DNA of 22,932 bases from Globomyces pollinis-pini (GCA_025399215.1 MU621359.1:1-22932), one strand, 5' to 3'; numbered from the stretch's first letter, positions 7,894 to 17,084 are shown. A program made the numbers and translations. Notes: generated from the letters alone by a model not told the origin.

Positions 7894-10613
7894 CTAACCT
7901 TTTCTAAAATCCGGTTGTGGATCAGGTACAACCACACAAGTTCCAGTCATATCCACAAACCAAAGTCCAAAACCTTCCAAAATAGCTTGATTATTTGATG
8001 GTGTATGAGTATGAATTAAAAAATAATTTATAAATTTTTTTGGTATTTTGTTTGGTGAATCAATAAAAACTTTTCCAGATATAAATGAAAATACATCTAA
8101 ATATCTTACATTTAATAATGATTCTGGAAATGTGGTGGTGGTATGTGGTTGTAATAAGGTTTCAGTCATCAAATCCGTTCGTTTTTGTTTGGTTGTATAC
8201 AAGACATTCATATCTGGTAACAATGCTTTGACAGATTTATGTTTCACTACTCTTCTTAATGCATCTTGATCATCTAATAATGATGATAAGATCATTTCAT
8301 TTTGAATCAATTCCAAAAATTTTAATGATTGTTTGGATTGTTTGAAATACATGATTCCAGAGGATGGTACGGGTGGTAATCCAATAAGATGATCGGTATT
8401 GTCAAGTCCAATGAAAATATCCGCACTAGGATCAGTAATATCACGGAAATCTTTCAAGGCTACAATATCTGCATCAAGGAACCAAGTTGAAAACCCTGCC
8501 TTCAAGACCATTTCAATCAATTTAGGTTTCGATCGCATCATATAGACCAATTGTTGAGTTCGACCTGGTTGTAAATCACCCATAGGGTTCAACCCTGGTA
8601 ACATAATCACAGGTTTATTCAATGTTAATAGTGATTCGTAAGATGGAATATCAAGTGCCCAATACAATACATTAAAAATTCCCAATCGTTCAAGACTACA
8701 TATCAAATTACGTGTGGTGATGCTAAATGGAGTGTTGAGTGGTACGATAATCAATTGATTGTTGACAGCTATAATATCTCCAAATTCTTTTAAACATTCA
8801 ATTCGGACACTCATTTGTTCAATGGTACATGCACCCGGCACGAGATCTTTGAAATGATAATCTTCAATCCATTTTAATAATTTTTTTTCTTCATAAATAT
8901 TGCCTTGGGTATTCATTTTACGGATAAAATAGAATGATGGGTCAGGTTCGTATGCAGGAAAGAGATGGCGGTCAGGGTATCCTAACCATGATGGATGCGC
9001 TCCTCCACTAAACCTTAAATATCTTTTGTTGTTGTTTAAGATTTTGCCGTTAAATTCAGGTGAGTTGCATAAGACTGAGATAATTAAGTAAAAGAAGGAA
9101 TTACCGGTTGCGAAATAGGATTCATCAGGTATATACGTATGTTCGGCAAATGATAAGAAATTGATAGCGGTTGGATCGTTTCTTAGAAATCGAATTGATT
9201 CAGGTGTTAAAATCACCCATTGATGATGTTTATAAGCTCTCCAATTTGTATTTGGCCATGTTACAATCCCAAGTTCAGATGGATGGTATACGGAAGAATA
9301 ATCCGATTCACCTAGATGAATACGATAAAACCGTTCAGCCAAATCAGCTATACTATCAATAAATAAAAATTACAAGTATCAGGCCAATATTCAATAAAAT
9401 TTTTGCCAGCATATTGATCTTGGGATAATAATCGATGAATTTGTGCATTACGTTTAATTGGCCAATCGTAATTAGATAAATTAATAACATAATCCCAATC
9501 TGCCATATCGAGTAATTCCCAAAATCCACTCAATTGTGTAAATACCAATGAAATGTGACCCCAAATATTAAAGAATCTATTTTGGGCCATATAGACGGAG
9601 GTGTCGGGGAATTTCAGTTGTCTTTCTTGAATCCATTTGGTCAATAATAGATATAAAGCATTTGATTGTGTTCTTGCATCTACATGAATTAAAATAATTG
9701 CATCCCCATCATCTAAAATTTCCAATAATTGTGATAATTGTGGAAACCCATTTTTTTCATGAACCATAATCAAATAAGCTAATTTATATTTTTTTCTGGG
9801 ACCAGGAATGATAGAGGGTTGTGGAATGATTGGAGGAATGACTTCTTTAAAGTAATTGATATGATGTACTTGATGTAATAACCGATGATAAGTTAAATTA
9901 GCAACAACCGTTTGACCTTCTGCAGCGGTATAACAAGAGACTCGTCTAACGTCCTATTGATTAGAGAGTGATGAAGTACACGTTGATGAGCTAAATGGAA
10001 TTTTCTCATAAGTGCTTGGAAGATATCATATGCTTTTGAATCAATGATATTAATGAATTCATTAGTGTCAGGGTTTACGGAAGCGATTGAACCACCTAAA
10101 TCCTTGATATTGACCAAAGTATCAAAAGAACTACCATCCAACATATCACAAAATTGGAAACCAGTGACAGTAATGTAACGTTTTTCAGTAGCGTATTTAA
10201 AGATATCTTGTTGTTCCTTGTTAAAGAAACGTTCAGCATTAGTAGGTAAGATATCATCAAAAGTGTTATGTTCCAGTTGATTTAAAAAGCCGGGTAGTCT
10301 TTCTTTTAGATCCAAACCGATAGCTTGTTGTAATTTATTTTCATTTTCATTTGCATTTAACTAGATGATTAGTAGGTAGTGATACATTATTATAAGCTTG
10401 ATTTTGTTTTGATAGTAATTTAGCGTCAGATTGTTTTGTGTATAAGAAAGTGATTAAAGATAAGACTAATAAGACCAGGAAAGCTTTCAGTCTTCTTCTG
10501 TATAGATACCTAATATGTTATTGATATCACTATACCTAAACAGTTAATGATATTGATATACCTATATGAGATTAATATGTACTATTAAGGTACCTAAATA
10601 AGTTTGTTAACAT
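7894..10613 (-). CDS. Golgi-type bimodular glycosyltransferase: GT14 (core-2/I-branching/xylosyltransferase) plus Nucleotid_trans-like domain
   Basis: Six exons (10613-10594, 10509-10386, 10360-9980, 9953-9374, 9347-9105, 9074-7894) give 842 residues. A basic N-terminus (RYLYRRRLK) and one hydrophobic helix at about 16-30 make a type II signal anchor, as in Golgi enzymes. Residues about 230-475 carry the GT14 'Branch' pattern: LAYLIMVHEKNGF, IHVDARTQ, NIWGHISLV, WDYVINLSNYDWPIK, and DESYFATVLCNSPEF near the end. Residues about 545-835 look like a Nucleotid_trans (GT77-like) domain: FLDADIVALKDF with a DxD at 650-652, PSSGIMYFK, DDQDALRRV and a final GFGLWFVD. Family knowledge: GT14 enzymes transfer GlcNAc or xylose to glycoproteins. 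Substrates here are unknown. Introns are 84, 25, 26, 26 and 30 nt; the first is a stack of three units. Convergent with AMP deaminase. Confidence 0.85.
10510..10593 (-). repeat. Three abutting GT..AG intron-like units in the first intron of the glycosyltransferase
   Basis: The start codon is in a 20-nt first exon (10613-10594, MLTNLF then AG) that joins in frame to exon 2 at 10509 (GTATCTATAC). The 84 nt between consist of three consecutive GT..AG units: 10593-10562 (32 nt), 10561-10536 (26 nt) and 10535-10510 (26 nt). The two 26-mers match at 19 of 26 positions, so one is a diverged tandem copy of the other. All four AG|GT junctions are alike, and splicing could in principle use any of them. 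Confidence 0.7.
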
Positions 10614-10962
10614 TCAATGTCCTAATCAATTCACGATGAAAAAGAAAATTTAATGTTCCACGACTGAACTACCAACCAAACCCAATACGAATCAATCAAT
10701 TAAAACCCATTACTAGTACTAATACTATACTAGTAATACTAGTATGCTAATACTTGGATGTTAGTTATTCTTATATTAACAGATAGTATAAAAGCAGGTA
10801 CTTTTGATTTCATTTTATTGTAAATATTGACTCTATAATCATCTCATTACTATTCAAATCACATAGATACCCTGGTTTATTATTCTTACGTCTTGGATGC
10901 GTTTCAGGTAACTTACTAAAGACAATAGAAATAAAATCAACCACCAATTCACTACAAATTTA
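10614..10962. other. Intergenic: glycosyltransferase promoter, inverted repeat and plus-strand TATA
   Basis: No gene is supported. Upstream of the glycosyltransferase start lies a perfect 10-bp inverted repeat, ATTACTAGTA (10709-10718) and TACTAGTAAT (10728-10737), with a 9-nt spacer and further ACTAGTA copies beside it. A TATAAAAG box on the plus strand is at 10787-10794, without a clear plus-strand gene after it. On the minus strand 10855-10921 carries a short open stretch (LPETHPRRKNNKPGYL) that I could not splice in frame to the Cys-rich gene at 10963-11238. Confidence 0.45.
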
Positions 10963-11238
10963 TTATCGATGACTATGGAATTTACATCGTTCTGTGCCAT
11001 AAGTAGGTGGATTTCTACAGTATCTTTCAACTGGAGAGTCTCTTTGACGTTCTGCTTTTGTACTGCGGACTAGAATTGTACAAATGGCACCATTAGCATT
11101 AAATTGATGCAATGAACAATAGTTGGCATTAGGTAAACAATAATTGATACAAGGTTTTAACGTACGGATATTGACTTGATTGCATTGTGAATGGACTGAA
11201 GTTTTTAAATCCAGTTGAGTGAATGTGTTTGATAACAT
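10963..11238 (-). CDS. Small protein with two Cys3-His repeats (zf-C3Hc3H-like)
   Basis: A 91-residue single-exon frame contains two similar putative zinc modules. The first has Cys19, Cys30, Cys41 and His44 (NYCSLH); the second has Cys53, Cys74, Cys85 and His88 (ERCKFH). In both, the last part has the same spacing, C-x10-C-x2-H. This resembles the C3Hc3H-type potential DNA/chromatin-binding domain (KANSL2-like), which also ends C-x2-H, but the assignment is by pattern only. There is no signal peptide or membrane segment. The promoter must be in the 670-nt divergent gap shared with the CBM21 gene. Its 5' end is the first ATG of the frame; upstream exons cannot be excluded. Confidence 0.55.
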   Translation of the reverse strand: MLSNTFTQLDLKTSVHSQCNQVNIRTLKPCINYCLPNANYCSLHQFNANGAICTILVRSTKAERQRDSPVERYCRNPPTYGTERCKFHSHR

Positions 11239-11908
11239 GCAAGTTGAATGAATATTTTGTACAGTATATAAGATAAGTTGTCAAACGTCAAATAGATGCA
11301 ATTGTTGATATAGTACAACATTCATTATACTAGTTATTGATGATTTAGGTAATCATTGGTGATATATAGGTAATCATTGGTGATAGTAGTTATAGGTAAT
11401 CATTGGTGATATATAGGTAATCATTTGTGATTTGTTTTGTAGATAGATAGGAGCAAGTATCAGAAACATGTGCGTTGTTCATGTGATATGAACAAGTCAT
11501 GAGTTCTACCAATTACCGATACTAACTCCAACCGTTACAGTTTATAGTTTATTAATTTAATTTATTTGTTGGTATTGATTAAGTGATGAATTAGTATGGG
11601 TTCAAAGAGAGTGATGTGATGATAAAAAGATCTCCGAAAATGGTTAAATTGAATTGTAAATGACATTACACAAAGACAACAAACACCCTACAAACACCCT
11701 TCTTCAAGAACATTACCATCCATTCAACTAACTAACTCCACTAACACCAAACTGAATCAAATCAGGTGGAGAAAGTATGACTCATTAATCAATTTGACTC
11801 AAAATGCAAAATGTTTTATCTTCTTATCTTTAGGTCCCGGGCATTATGGCCGACCCCTATTTAAAAAAAAAAACTATTTAAACTCTCTATTCTCTCTAAA
11901 AAACTATA
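11239..11908. promoter_or_regulatory. Divergent intergenic region before the CBM21 gene
   Basis: This 670-nt gap lies between two divergent starts. It holds the tandem repeat at 11349-11442 (listed separately), a GTATATAAG TATA-like motif near 11264, and just before the CBM21 start an A-run (11861-11874) followed by a CT-rich leader. I see no further gene. Confidence 0.45.
11349..11442 (+). repeat. Tandem 21/26-nt repeat, each unit GT..AG
   Basis: Four head-to-tail copies beginning GTAATCAT(T): 11349-11369 (21 nt), 11370-11395 (26), 11396-11416 (21) and 11417-11442 (26). Copies 1 and 3 are identical. Copy 2 adds five bases and copy 4 has a changed T-rich end (TTTTGTAG). The boundary of every unit on the plus strand is AG|GT. 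It lies 467 nt before the CBM21 start codon. It can be an ordinary minisatellite or an array of intron-like units in the CBM21 5' leader. Confidence 0.8.
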
Positions 11909-12622
11909 ATGAAATCTGTCTCATTTGCTGATCATATCGAAGTCATTCGTTATTATAGACCAAGTGATCCCCCTGCTATCATAGACTCAAATACTCACTA
12001 CATAAAGGATATCCCAAATGTACTAAATGGCTCCGTTTATGCTCACTCTTACCAATGGTACATCTTTCAATCAAACTCGTTGTATTCCCTAGAAAACTTG
12101 CATTCTTCTCACATTCAATTGGAAGGCCTTTCAATCTTACATAATACCCTTTATGGTCATGTTAAAGTGACAAATTTGGCTCTCGATAAAGTCATTCGTA
12201 TTCATGCTACCACCGATAACTGGAAATCTAAACTCATTGTCCCTTGCCATTATTTACATTCCGATATCTCATCCAATATTGATACCTTTCAATTCAGTTT
12301 ACCTCTCGATAATTGTAACGAACTCTTACCTACAAAGTTACTCTCCTTTGCTCTCGAATACTGTGTCAACAATACTGTATACTGGGATAACAACAATCAC
12401 AGCAATTATCAAATTCATCTTCAGAATAGAACTCGTGCTACTCCTGTAGTTTCTGGTCGTCGTGTTCAAATCCGTTCTACATCCAACTTACCCTCATTGT
12501 CTAAATCAGATCTGGCTCGCATTGGTCGTAAAAGTTCCTTTTTCATGTCCAATTTTAATGATTGGTCTTTGAAACAACCGTTACTTAATCTGTCTAAATC
12601 GATTCCTAATTTGGCCCTGTGA
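11909..12622 (+). CDS. CBM21 glycogen-targeting regulatory subunit of protein phosphatase 1
   Basis: A 237-residue single-exon gene. The first residues, M-KSVSF-AD, contain a K-x-V-x-F PP1 docking motif (residues 2-6). Residues about 80-170 form a CBM21 domain: LYGHVKVTNLALDKVIRIHA, TTDNWKS, a middle FQFSLPLD, and the hallmark VYWDNNNHSNYQIH that contacts glucan. Family knowledge: such proteins (yeast Gac1/Pig types, animal PPP1R3) bring PP1 to glycogen and favour dephosphorylation and activation of glycogen synthase in the cytosol. Residues 180-237 are basic and Ser-rich (RRVQIRSTSNLPS, RKSSFF), possible phosphorylation sites. At 237 aa it is short, close to animal PPP1R3 forms rather than yeast Gac1 (nearly 800 aa). 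Convergent with the TVP38-like gene. Confidence 0.88.
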   Translation: MKSVSFADHIEVIRYYRPSDPPAIIDSNTHYIKDIPNVLNGSVYAHSYQWYIFQSNSLYSLENLHSSHIQLEGLSILHNTLYGHVKVTNLALDKVIRIHATTDNWKSKLIVPCHYLHSDISSNIDTFQFSLPLDNCNELLPTKLLSFALEYCVNNTVYWDNNNHSNYQIHLQNRTRATPVVSGRRVQIRSTSNLPSLSKSDLARIGRKSSFFMSNFNDWSLKQPLLNLSKSIPNLAL

Positions 12623-13026
12623 TATGCTTTCTTCTGTTTACCTGTATAATATAGACTTTTTCCTATTTAACCTTTATTGTTATAATACTTTATTATTGTC
12701 TATGTTTTGTAACAGCAAAACACTTATTTTAGGTTTAATGACGATCGTTTTTTTTTCAGTGTCACCAATCTTGAAAGAGTAGTTGATTCCCCTTTGTGAA
12801 ACAAAAAACAAAGAAACGTTGCAGATAAGAATGAACCGATCCGTTTGATATTTTAAAATCCATTACCTGAATGGATTCAATACCCGTACAGTGAAAACCC
12901 CGAGTATTCAAAATCAAAGTCACTGAATATCCACTGATGAAAAATTAATATCATTAATAGTTTGAGCCAATAATGTTATATTACACGATTAAATAGTCTA
13001 TTTTTCTATCTATACTAGTTGGTAAT
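12623..13026. other. Convergent 3' gap without a gene
   Basis: This 404-nt gap lies between the stops of the CBM21 gene and the TVP38-like gene. It is AT-rich. A GT..AG segment of intron size (about 12733-12758, ending in a T-run plus CAG) is present, but no exons could be assigned to it. I see no RNA gene. Confidence 0.4.
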
Positions 13027-14223
13027 TTAAATGTGCGGTGTAGGTGTGGTTGCAATGATCCATGGAATACCAATTGCAAATGCTAATATAATCGATACTG
13101 CCAATCCTTGCAAAGTCTGGATCTCACCTGGAGTGAAAGGAACTACAATCAATCAACAATTTAGAATACCTTCTTTAGGTTCATGATCCTCAATATCAAC
13201 ATTTGCTTCTGAATTGTTCCTAGATATGGTAGGAGTTGCGTGTGGTGATTGATCAAGAGTGGGTGATAATTGTGGTGATGATGGTACAGTATGTGTGGTA
13301 TCTGATGAGTTTCTGGGTGAATTAGAATCACAAGCAGCTATGGATTGCGTATCACCCAACATTGGTTCTTCAGATGGACTAGTCACTTCTGATGAAGTAT
13401 CTTCTTCAAAATCAACCGCTCCTCTCATTGCTCTCCGAGCAATAATTGTGATAAAAACGGTGGATCCAAGTCCAAAACAAACAGCCACTAATCCAGTAAT
13501 CAATTGCACTATCAACAATCAATATCAAACAATTAGAATACTTCGAATGGGAGTTTTAACTTTTTTAACATCACTAATAGATTTCAATACAGATCCAATC
13601 AAAGAATTCATAATGGCACCTGGTAAATTTCCAACTAACGAAGATGCCATAATCGTAATCAACTATACATCAATAAAAACCAACGTACTCTGATACTGGT
13701 ACCAGATAAAATATAATTACACAATCCAAATGGGAAAATTGGAGTTAATCTTAATAACACAACAATTTTCCAACCTACAATTAAAATCCATTATTTTCTA
13801 AACCTTGTTGTGAAATAGCTTGATCAATAGCCTTTACTTTCACATTCTTTTCAAATTGATGTTTAACCCAAGGTCGAAATATAGTTTTTCCCAACAAATA
13901 GGATAATACAATACCAATTTGTGAACCTACCAATACCAATACCACGGCTAATGGCAATGGTTTAAAAATGAGTCCTCCAATGATGGTTGGGTATGTAGTA
14001 GGTACTAGAAATAATGATGATATTCCCAATGAGAATGTAAATATAATAGCACCCGTTCCAGGATTTTCATCACAATATTGTATTATATGTTGTAGTTTGG
14101 TAATTATGAATTTTTGATTCTAACGTTAATTATGGAATGAAATACATTCATCACCCATATGGAAAAGAAGATAAGAAGGATGAAGAGTAGAAATAATAGG
14201 CATCGTTTGATAGGGAATTGCAT
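13027..14223 (-). CDS. TVP38/TMEM64 (SNARE-associated/VTT) family membrane protein
   Basis: Six exons (14223-14146, 14119-13804, 13774-13689, 13662-13542, 13508-13170, 13142-13027) give 351 residues. An N-terminal hydrophobic helix (CLLFLLFILLIFFSIWV) is followed by the VTT/DedA-like core: LVPTTYPTIIGGLIF, a membrane stretch AVVLVLVGSQIGIVLSYLLG, then VVLLRLTPIFPFGLCNY and SSLVGNLPGAIMNSLIG. The LR-(L)-P-hydrophobic-P-F/NY pattern is the family signature. A further helix (QLITGLVAVCFGLGSTVF) precedes an acidic Ser/Pro-rich cytosolic loop and a last helix (LAVSIILAFAIGIPWII). Members act in Golgi/ER membrane traffic and lipid scrambling. Introns are 26, 29, 26, 33 and 27 nt; the last two are near copies of each other. 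Confidence 0.87.
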
Positions 14224-14317
14224 TTCTTTCTTTTAAATAATAGGGGAAAGTTGAGCTTTTTGTATTGTTACCAATGAGGCGCGAAGTAAAACACCTTCAG
14301 TGAATTAAAGGGGAATC

Positions 14318-14577
14318 ATGCCAACAGTTGATGTTGACTACCAGAGTATGGAAGATTGTTGGCCAGTGTAATAGTGGTTGGAATAGTTGATGTTATGCTT
14401 TGGTTTCGTTGGTTGGATTCTTGTCTTTTCAGACCCGCTTTGCGCGTTTCGTAAGTGGTCGTACAGCTGCCTCCCAAATTAGTCATGGCTGAGGTTCGTA
14501 GGTTGCCAATCACCCCCAATTGCTTTATTGTGGCTGTGCTTGCATTGATCATCATTGCTACGTTTTCCTATCTTTAG
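14318..14577 (+). CDS. Possible 68-residue two-helix membrane protein
   Basis: Exons 14318-14365, 14387-14450 and 14483-14577 would give a 68-residue protein with two hydrophobic stretches, LMLCFGFVGWILVF and CFIVAVLALIIIATFSYL. The second intron (32 nt, GTAAGT..AAATTAG) has good splice sites. The first (14366-14386) would be only 21 nt, shorter than any secure intron here, so this model is weak. The segment is more GC-rich than its flanks. An alternative removes a 42- or 48-nt intron ending at TTTAG (14577) and continues KWFVQRAGKDV to about 14700, losing the second helix. No family recognised. It is divergent from the TVP38-like gene, with starts only 95 nt apart. Confidence 0.33.
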
Positions 14578-14664
14578 AAATGGTTTGTACAAAGAGCGGG
14601 AAAGGATGTGCTTATGCAATCCAGTACTGGGACCAGACCACAAAATCAACACGTTTTGAATCTC

Positions 14665-14880
14665 ATCACACACAACAGATTTTTATTCTATCAACACTGA
14701 TTCTGAATCAATACAATCTCATAAAATACCATACCTTCTACCGTCACTCAAATTCTTCATATTACTTTAATTCTTCAGTATTCTGTCTGGTCAAGCTGTG
14801 TCTCTCAATCATTGATTGCGCAACGATGCTTTAGAAAATAATAATAATAGTGTACATGCAGTAGTGGTTCAACTTCAACC
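14665..14880 (+). pseudogene. Relic copy of the Trf4-type gene's 3' coding tail
   Basis: The segment matches the Ser-rich end of the poly(A) polymerase gene (18285-18510) in the same orientation. The best part, 14689-14723 against 18296-18330, has 33 of 35 bases identical, both differences C/T, and still encodes INTDSESIQSH. Weaker colinear similarity follows (TCTTCATAT, TTCAGT, then CAGTAGTGGT). The frame is broken by a stop soon after, so it is non-functional as a copy. It is about 3.6 kb from its source with the LRR gene between them. Confidence 0.65.
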
Positions 14881-15201
14881 ACTGTCTATACTAAACACAT
14901 AGCCATATACTTTAATGTGAATCGACAAGAGTGCTGGTAAGAAATTGGATTCTTCATTCCAACTATTTCACAAGTATTTTAAGGATCTGGTAGTACTCTT
15001 TCTTCTGAATTTTGTCCAACTTCCAATTCCTTTCGAATTTATGAATCGATCCACATTCATTTATAAATCATCTTTATTATCATATCAGGTTATCTGGTGA
15101 ATTGAAATACTGATAATCCAAGTGCAAACGTTATTTTAAATCGTTTATTTAAGAATTGAGCGTGTATTTGGCTTGACTTATAATCTAAACAATAGAAGCC
15201 A
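14881..15201. other. Intergenic, downstream of the LRR gene
   Basis: No gene or structured element was seen in this AT-rich stretch. It should hold the 3' end of the minus-strand LRR gene; no clean AATAAA for it stands out. Confidence 0.4.
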
Positions 15202-16668
15202 TCAAAAAACTCCCTCTACATCAGAGCCATTGTCAAATCCATTATTTTCAAAACCGATGTTCACATCTAACTTTTCCAACACTTCCATATTTTTAATCCG
15301 ATTGCCAGATAAATCTAAACAAACTAATGACTTCATATGCTTTAATGAGTCCACATCGCTGATACTGTTGTATCCCAAGTCTAATCCCATCAACTTGTTC
15401 AAATATTTCAACGAAATAATGTTAGTAATACGATTGTAATCCAAATATAGATCCTTTAGGTTAAGCAATTTTGATAAAGGTGTGATATCACTGATTTTGT
15501 TTGATGCCATGTGCAAATACGATAAATTGATCAATTCAGCTATTGGACCACAATTCTGAATTCGATTGGAGGAAAGATTTAACCATTTCAATCCATATAG
15601 TTCTGACAATGGCTCAATATCAATCACTCGGTTTTCTTCCAAAATAAGAGTTTTTAATCCAACGAGTTTTTGAAGTCCAGTCAAATTACTGATTTTATTT
15701 GCCTTTAAATCCAAATAATTCAGATGAATTAGATTTGATAACGCTGATATATCTTTTATCGAGTTTTCTGATAGATTAAGTTCTCTTACATTAATCAAAC
15801 TATGTAACGGTAATATATCAGATATTTTGTTACGATCCAATTGAAGTATTTGCATATTGATCATTGTTGATAGACTAGAAATATTAGAGATAAGATTGCC
15901 TGATAAATGAAGTAAAACCAGGTTATCCAATCCTTTTAAGGCATCCAAATCTCTATTTAGCATCTTCAAATGGATGTCCTTCAACTCCAACACTTTTAAC
16001 TTCTTCAAGTTTTTCAATGGACTAATATCATCTATCCTGGTAGCATTGAGTTTCAGGTTGGTGATTTTGACCAAGGTGGACAATGCTGATATGTCACTGA
16101 TCATTGAGTATGATATGTCCAATTCTTCCATATGAATCAAGCTAGATAACGGAATAGCAGATTCAACCCCATGAAATATCAATTTCCGCAAATGTATTAA
16201 AGATGATAATACGGAATTATCTATCATTTGACAATTGAAACCCAAATCCAATTCTTTCAAAGTAGTTAAAGCTAAGATAGCTGAGAAATTCTTTATATCG
16301 TATACTCTTAATTGCAAAGTTTGAATATTTCCTAGTTGGGATAAAGCACTCATGTCGAAAGATTTAGAAATACAGTTGTTAATCTGAACTTCCTTGACAT
16401 TCGAAACTTTCTCCAAACGATTACAAAGTCGCTTTAGAGTAGACAAGTTTTTGGGATACTGGATTAAAACGCATTCGATATTTTGCCAGATGAATTTAGA
16501 AATACATCGTAAATGGTCTTTTAAAACCAATTTGGCTCTCTTTGCGATTACAAAACGTCGAAATGACATTAAATGTTTGGAGCAAGATGACAGGTTTACA
16601 ATGCAGGAAGTATCCAAGTATTCTGATGTATGTAATAGAATTTCAAGTGGTAAGCTTACGATGTCCAT
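15202..16668 (-). CDS. F-box protein with SDS22-like leucine-rich repeats
   Basis: An intronless 488-residue frame. Residues about 1-40 resemble an F-box (SLPLEILLHTSEYLD, then SSCSKHL). Residues about 105-465 are about 16 leucine-rich repeats of roughly 22 residues with the SDS22/internalin pattern L..L.L..N.I.DI..L..L; examples are LREL.LSENSIKDIS and LDLGYNSISDV. One position early in the array is irregular (the repeat around VESAIPLSS lacks its Asn). The C-terminal tail is acidic with repeated Asn/Gly. Family knowledge: F-box/LRR proteins select substrates for SCF ubiquitin ligases via Skp1-cullin. The F-box is weak, so the substrate-adaptor role is an inference; a plain protein-protein interaction scaffold is the alternative. 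It shares a 416-nt divergent gap with the Trf4-type gene. Confidence 0.82.
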   Translation of the reverse strand: MDIVSLPLEILLHTSEYLDTSCIVNLSSCSKHLMSFRRFVIAKRAKLVLKDHLRCISKFIWQNIECVLIQYPKNLSTLKRLCNRLEKVSNVKEVQINNCISKSFDMSALSQLGNIQTLQLRVYDIKNFSAILALTTLKELDLGFNCQMIDNSVLSSLIHLRKLIFHGVESAIPLSSLIHMEELDISYSMISDISALSTLVKITNLKLNATRIDDISPLKNLKKLKVLELKDIHLKMLNRDLDALKGLDNLVLLHLSGNLISNISSLSTMINMQILQLDRNKISDILPLHSLINVRELNLSENSIKDISALSNLIHLNYLDLKANKISNLTGLQKLVGLKTLILEENRVIDIEPLSELYGLKWLNLSSNRIQNCGPIAELINLSYLHMASNKISDITPLSKLLNLKDLYLDYNRITNIISLKYLNKLMGLDLGYNSISDVDSLKHMKSLVCLDLSGNRIKNMEVLEKLDVNIGFENNGFDNGSDVEGVF

Positions 16669-17084
16669 CAGAAATTGGAAAGAAAAAAGTCGGATTTTAT
16701 ACTACAAAGAATGCTTGACGTCTGGACATGTTTGTATCTGCATCAGAGTGTATGGTAACGCGGATTTCTTTGATGAGTCTTAAGAACTTGGCCATTAGTT
16801 GGTTGCGATTCAATGGACGAGACTTGACTTCAGCACATTCATTCTATACATTGATATGCTTCTTTGTCTATAGTGAACACTAGGATTATTACTATCTGTC
16901 TTTAAACCAGTGATTCATTGTACTTGCCCAATCGTGAATGAGGACCATAATTCAAATTTAGAACACCTTTAAAGAAGCATGAATGACCATCCTTACGAAG
17001 TACTGATATGCTTATAATGACATTGCATCGTCTTGACTTTCTCAAACCAATCTTTCCAAATTCAATCAAATTTTCACAACAAAG
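16669..17084. promoter_or_regulatory. Divergent promoter region of the LRR and Trf4-type genes
   Basis: This 416-nt gap lies between two divergent start codons. A plus-strand frame extends into it from the LRR antisense strand (to 16783) but has no support. The last 45 nt before the Trf4-type start are C/T- and A-rich with no ATG. No clear TATA box. Confidence 0.45.

Noticed and set aside
11349..11442. CRISPR array
   Set aside because: Units are directly tandem without unique spacers, and the genome is eukaryotic.
13259..13693. Plus-strand 144-codon frame
   Set aside because: Antisense to the spliced TVP38-like gene, whose VTT motifs and in-frame splicing are convincing.
16394..16783. Plus-strand 129-codon frame
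   Set aside because: Antisense to the F-box end of the LRR gene; only its last 38 codons are outside, with no recognisable content.
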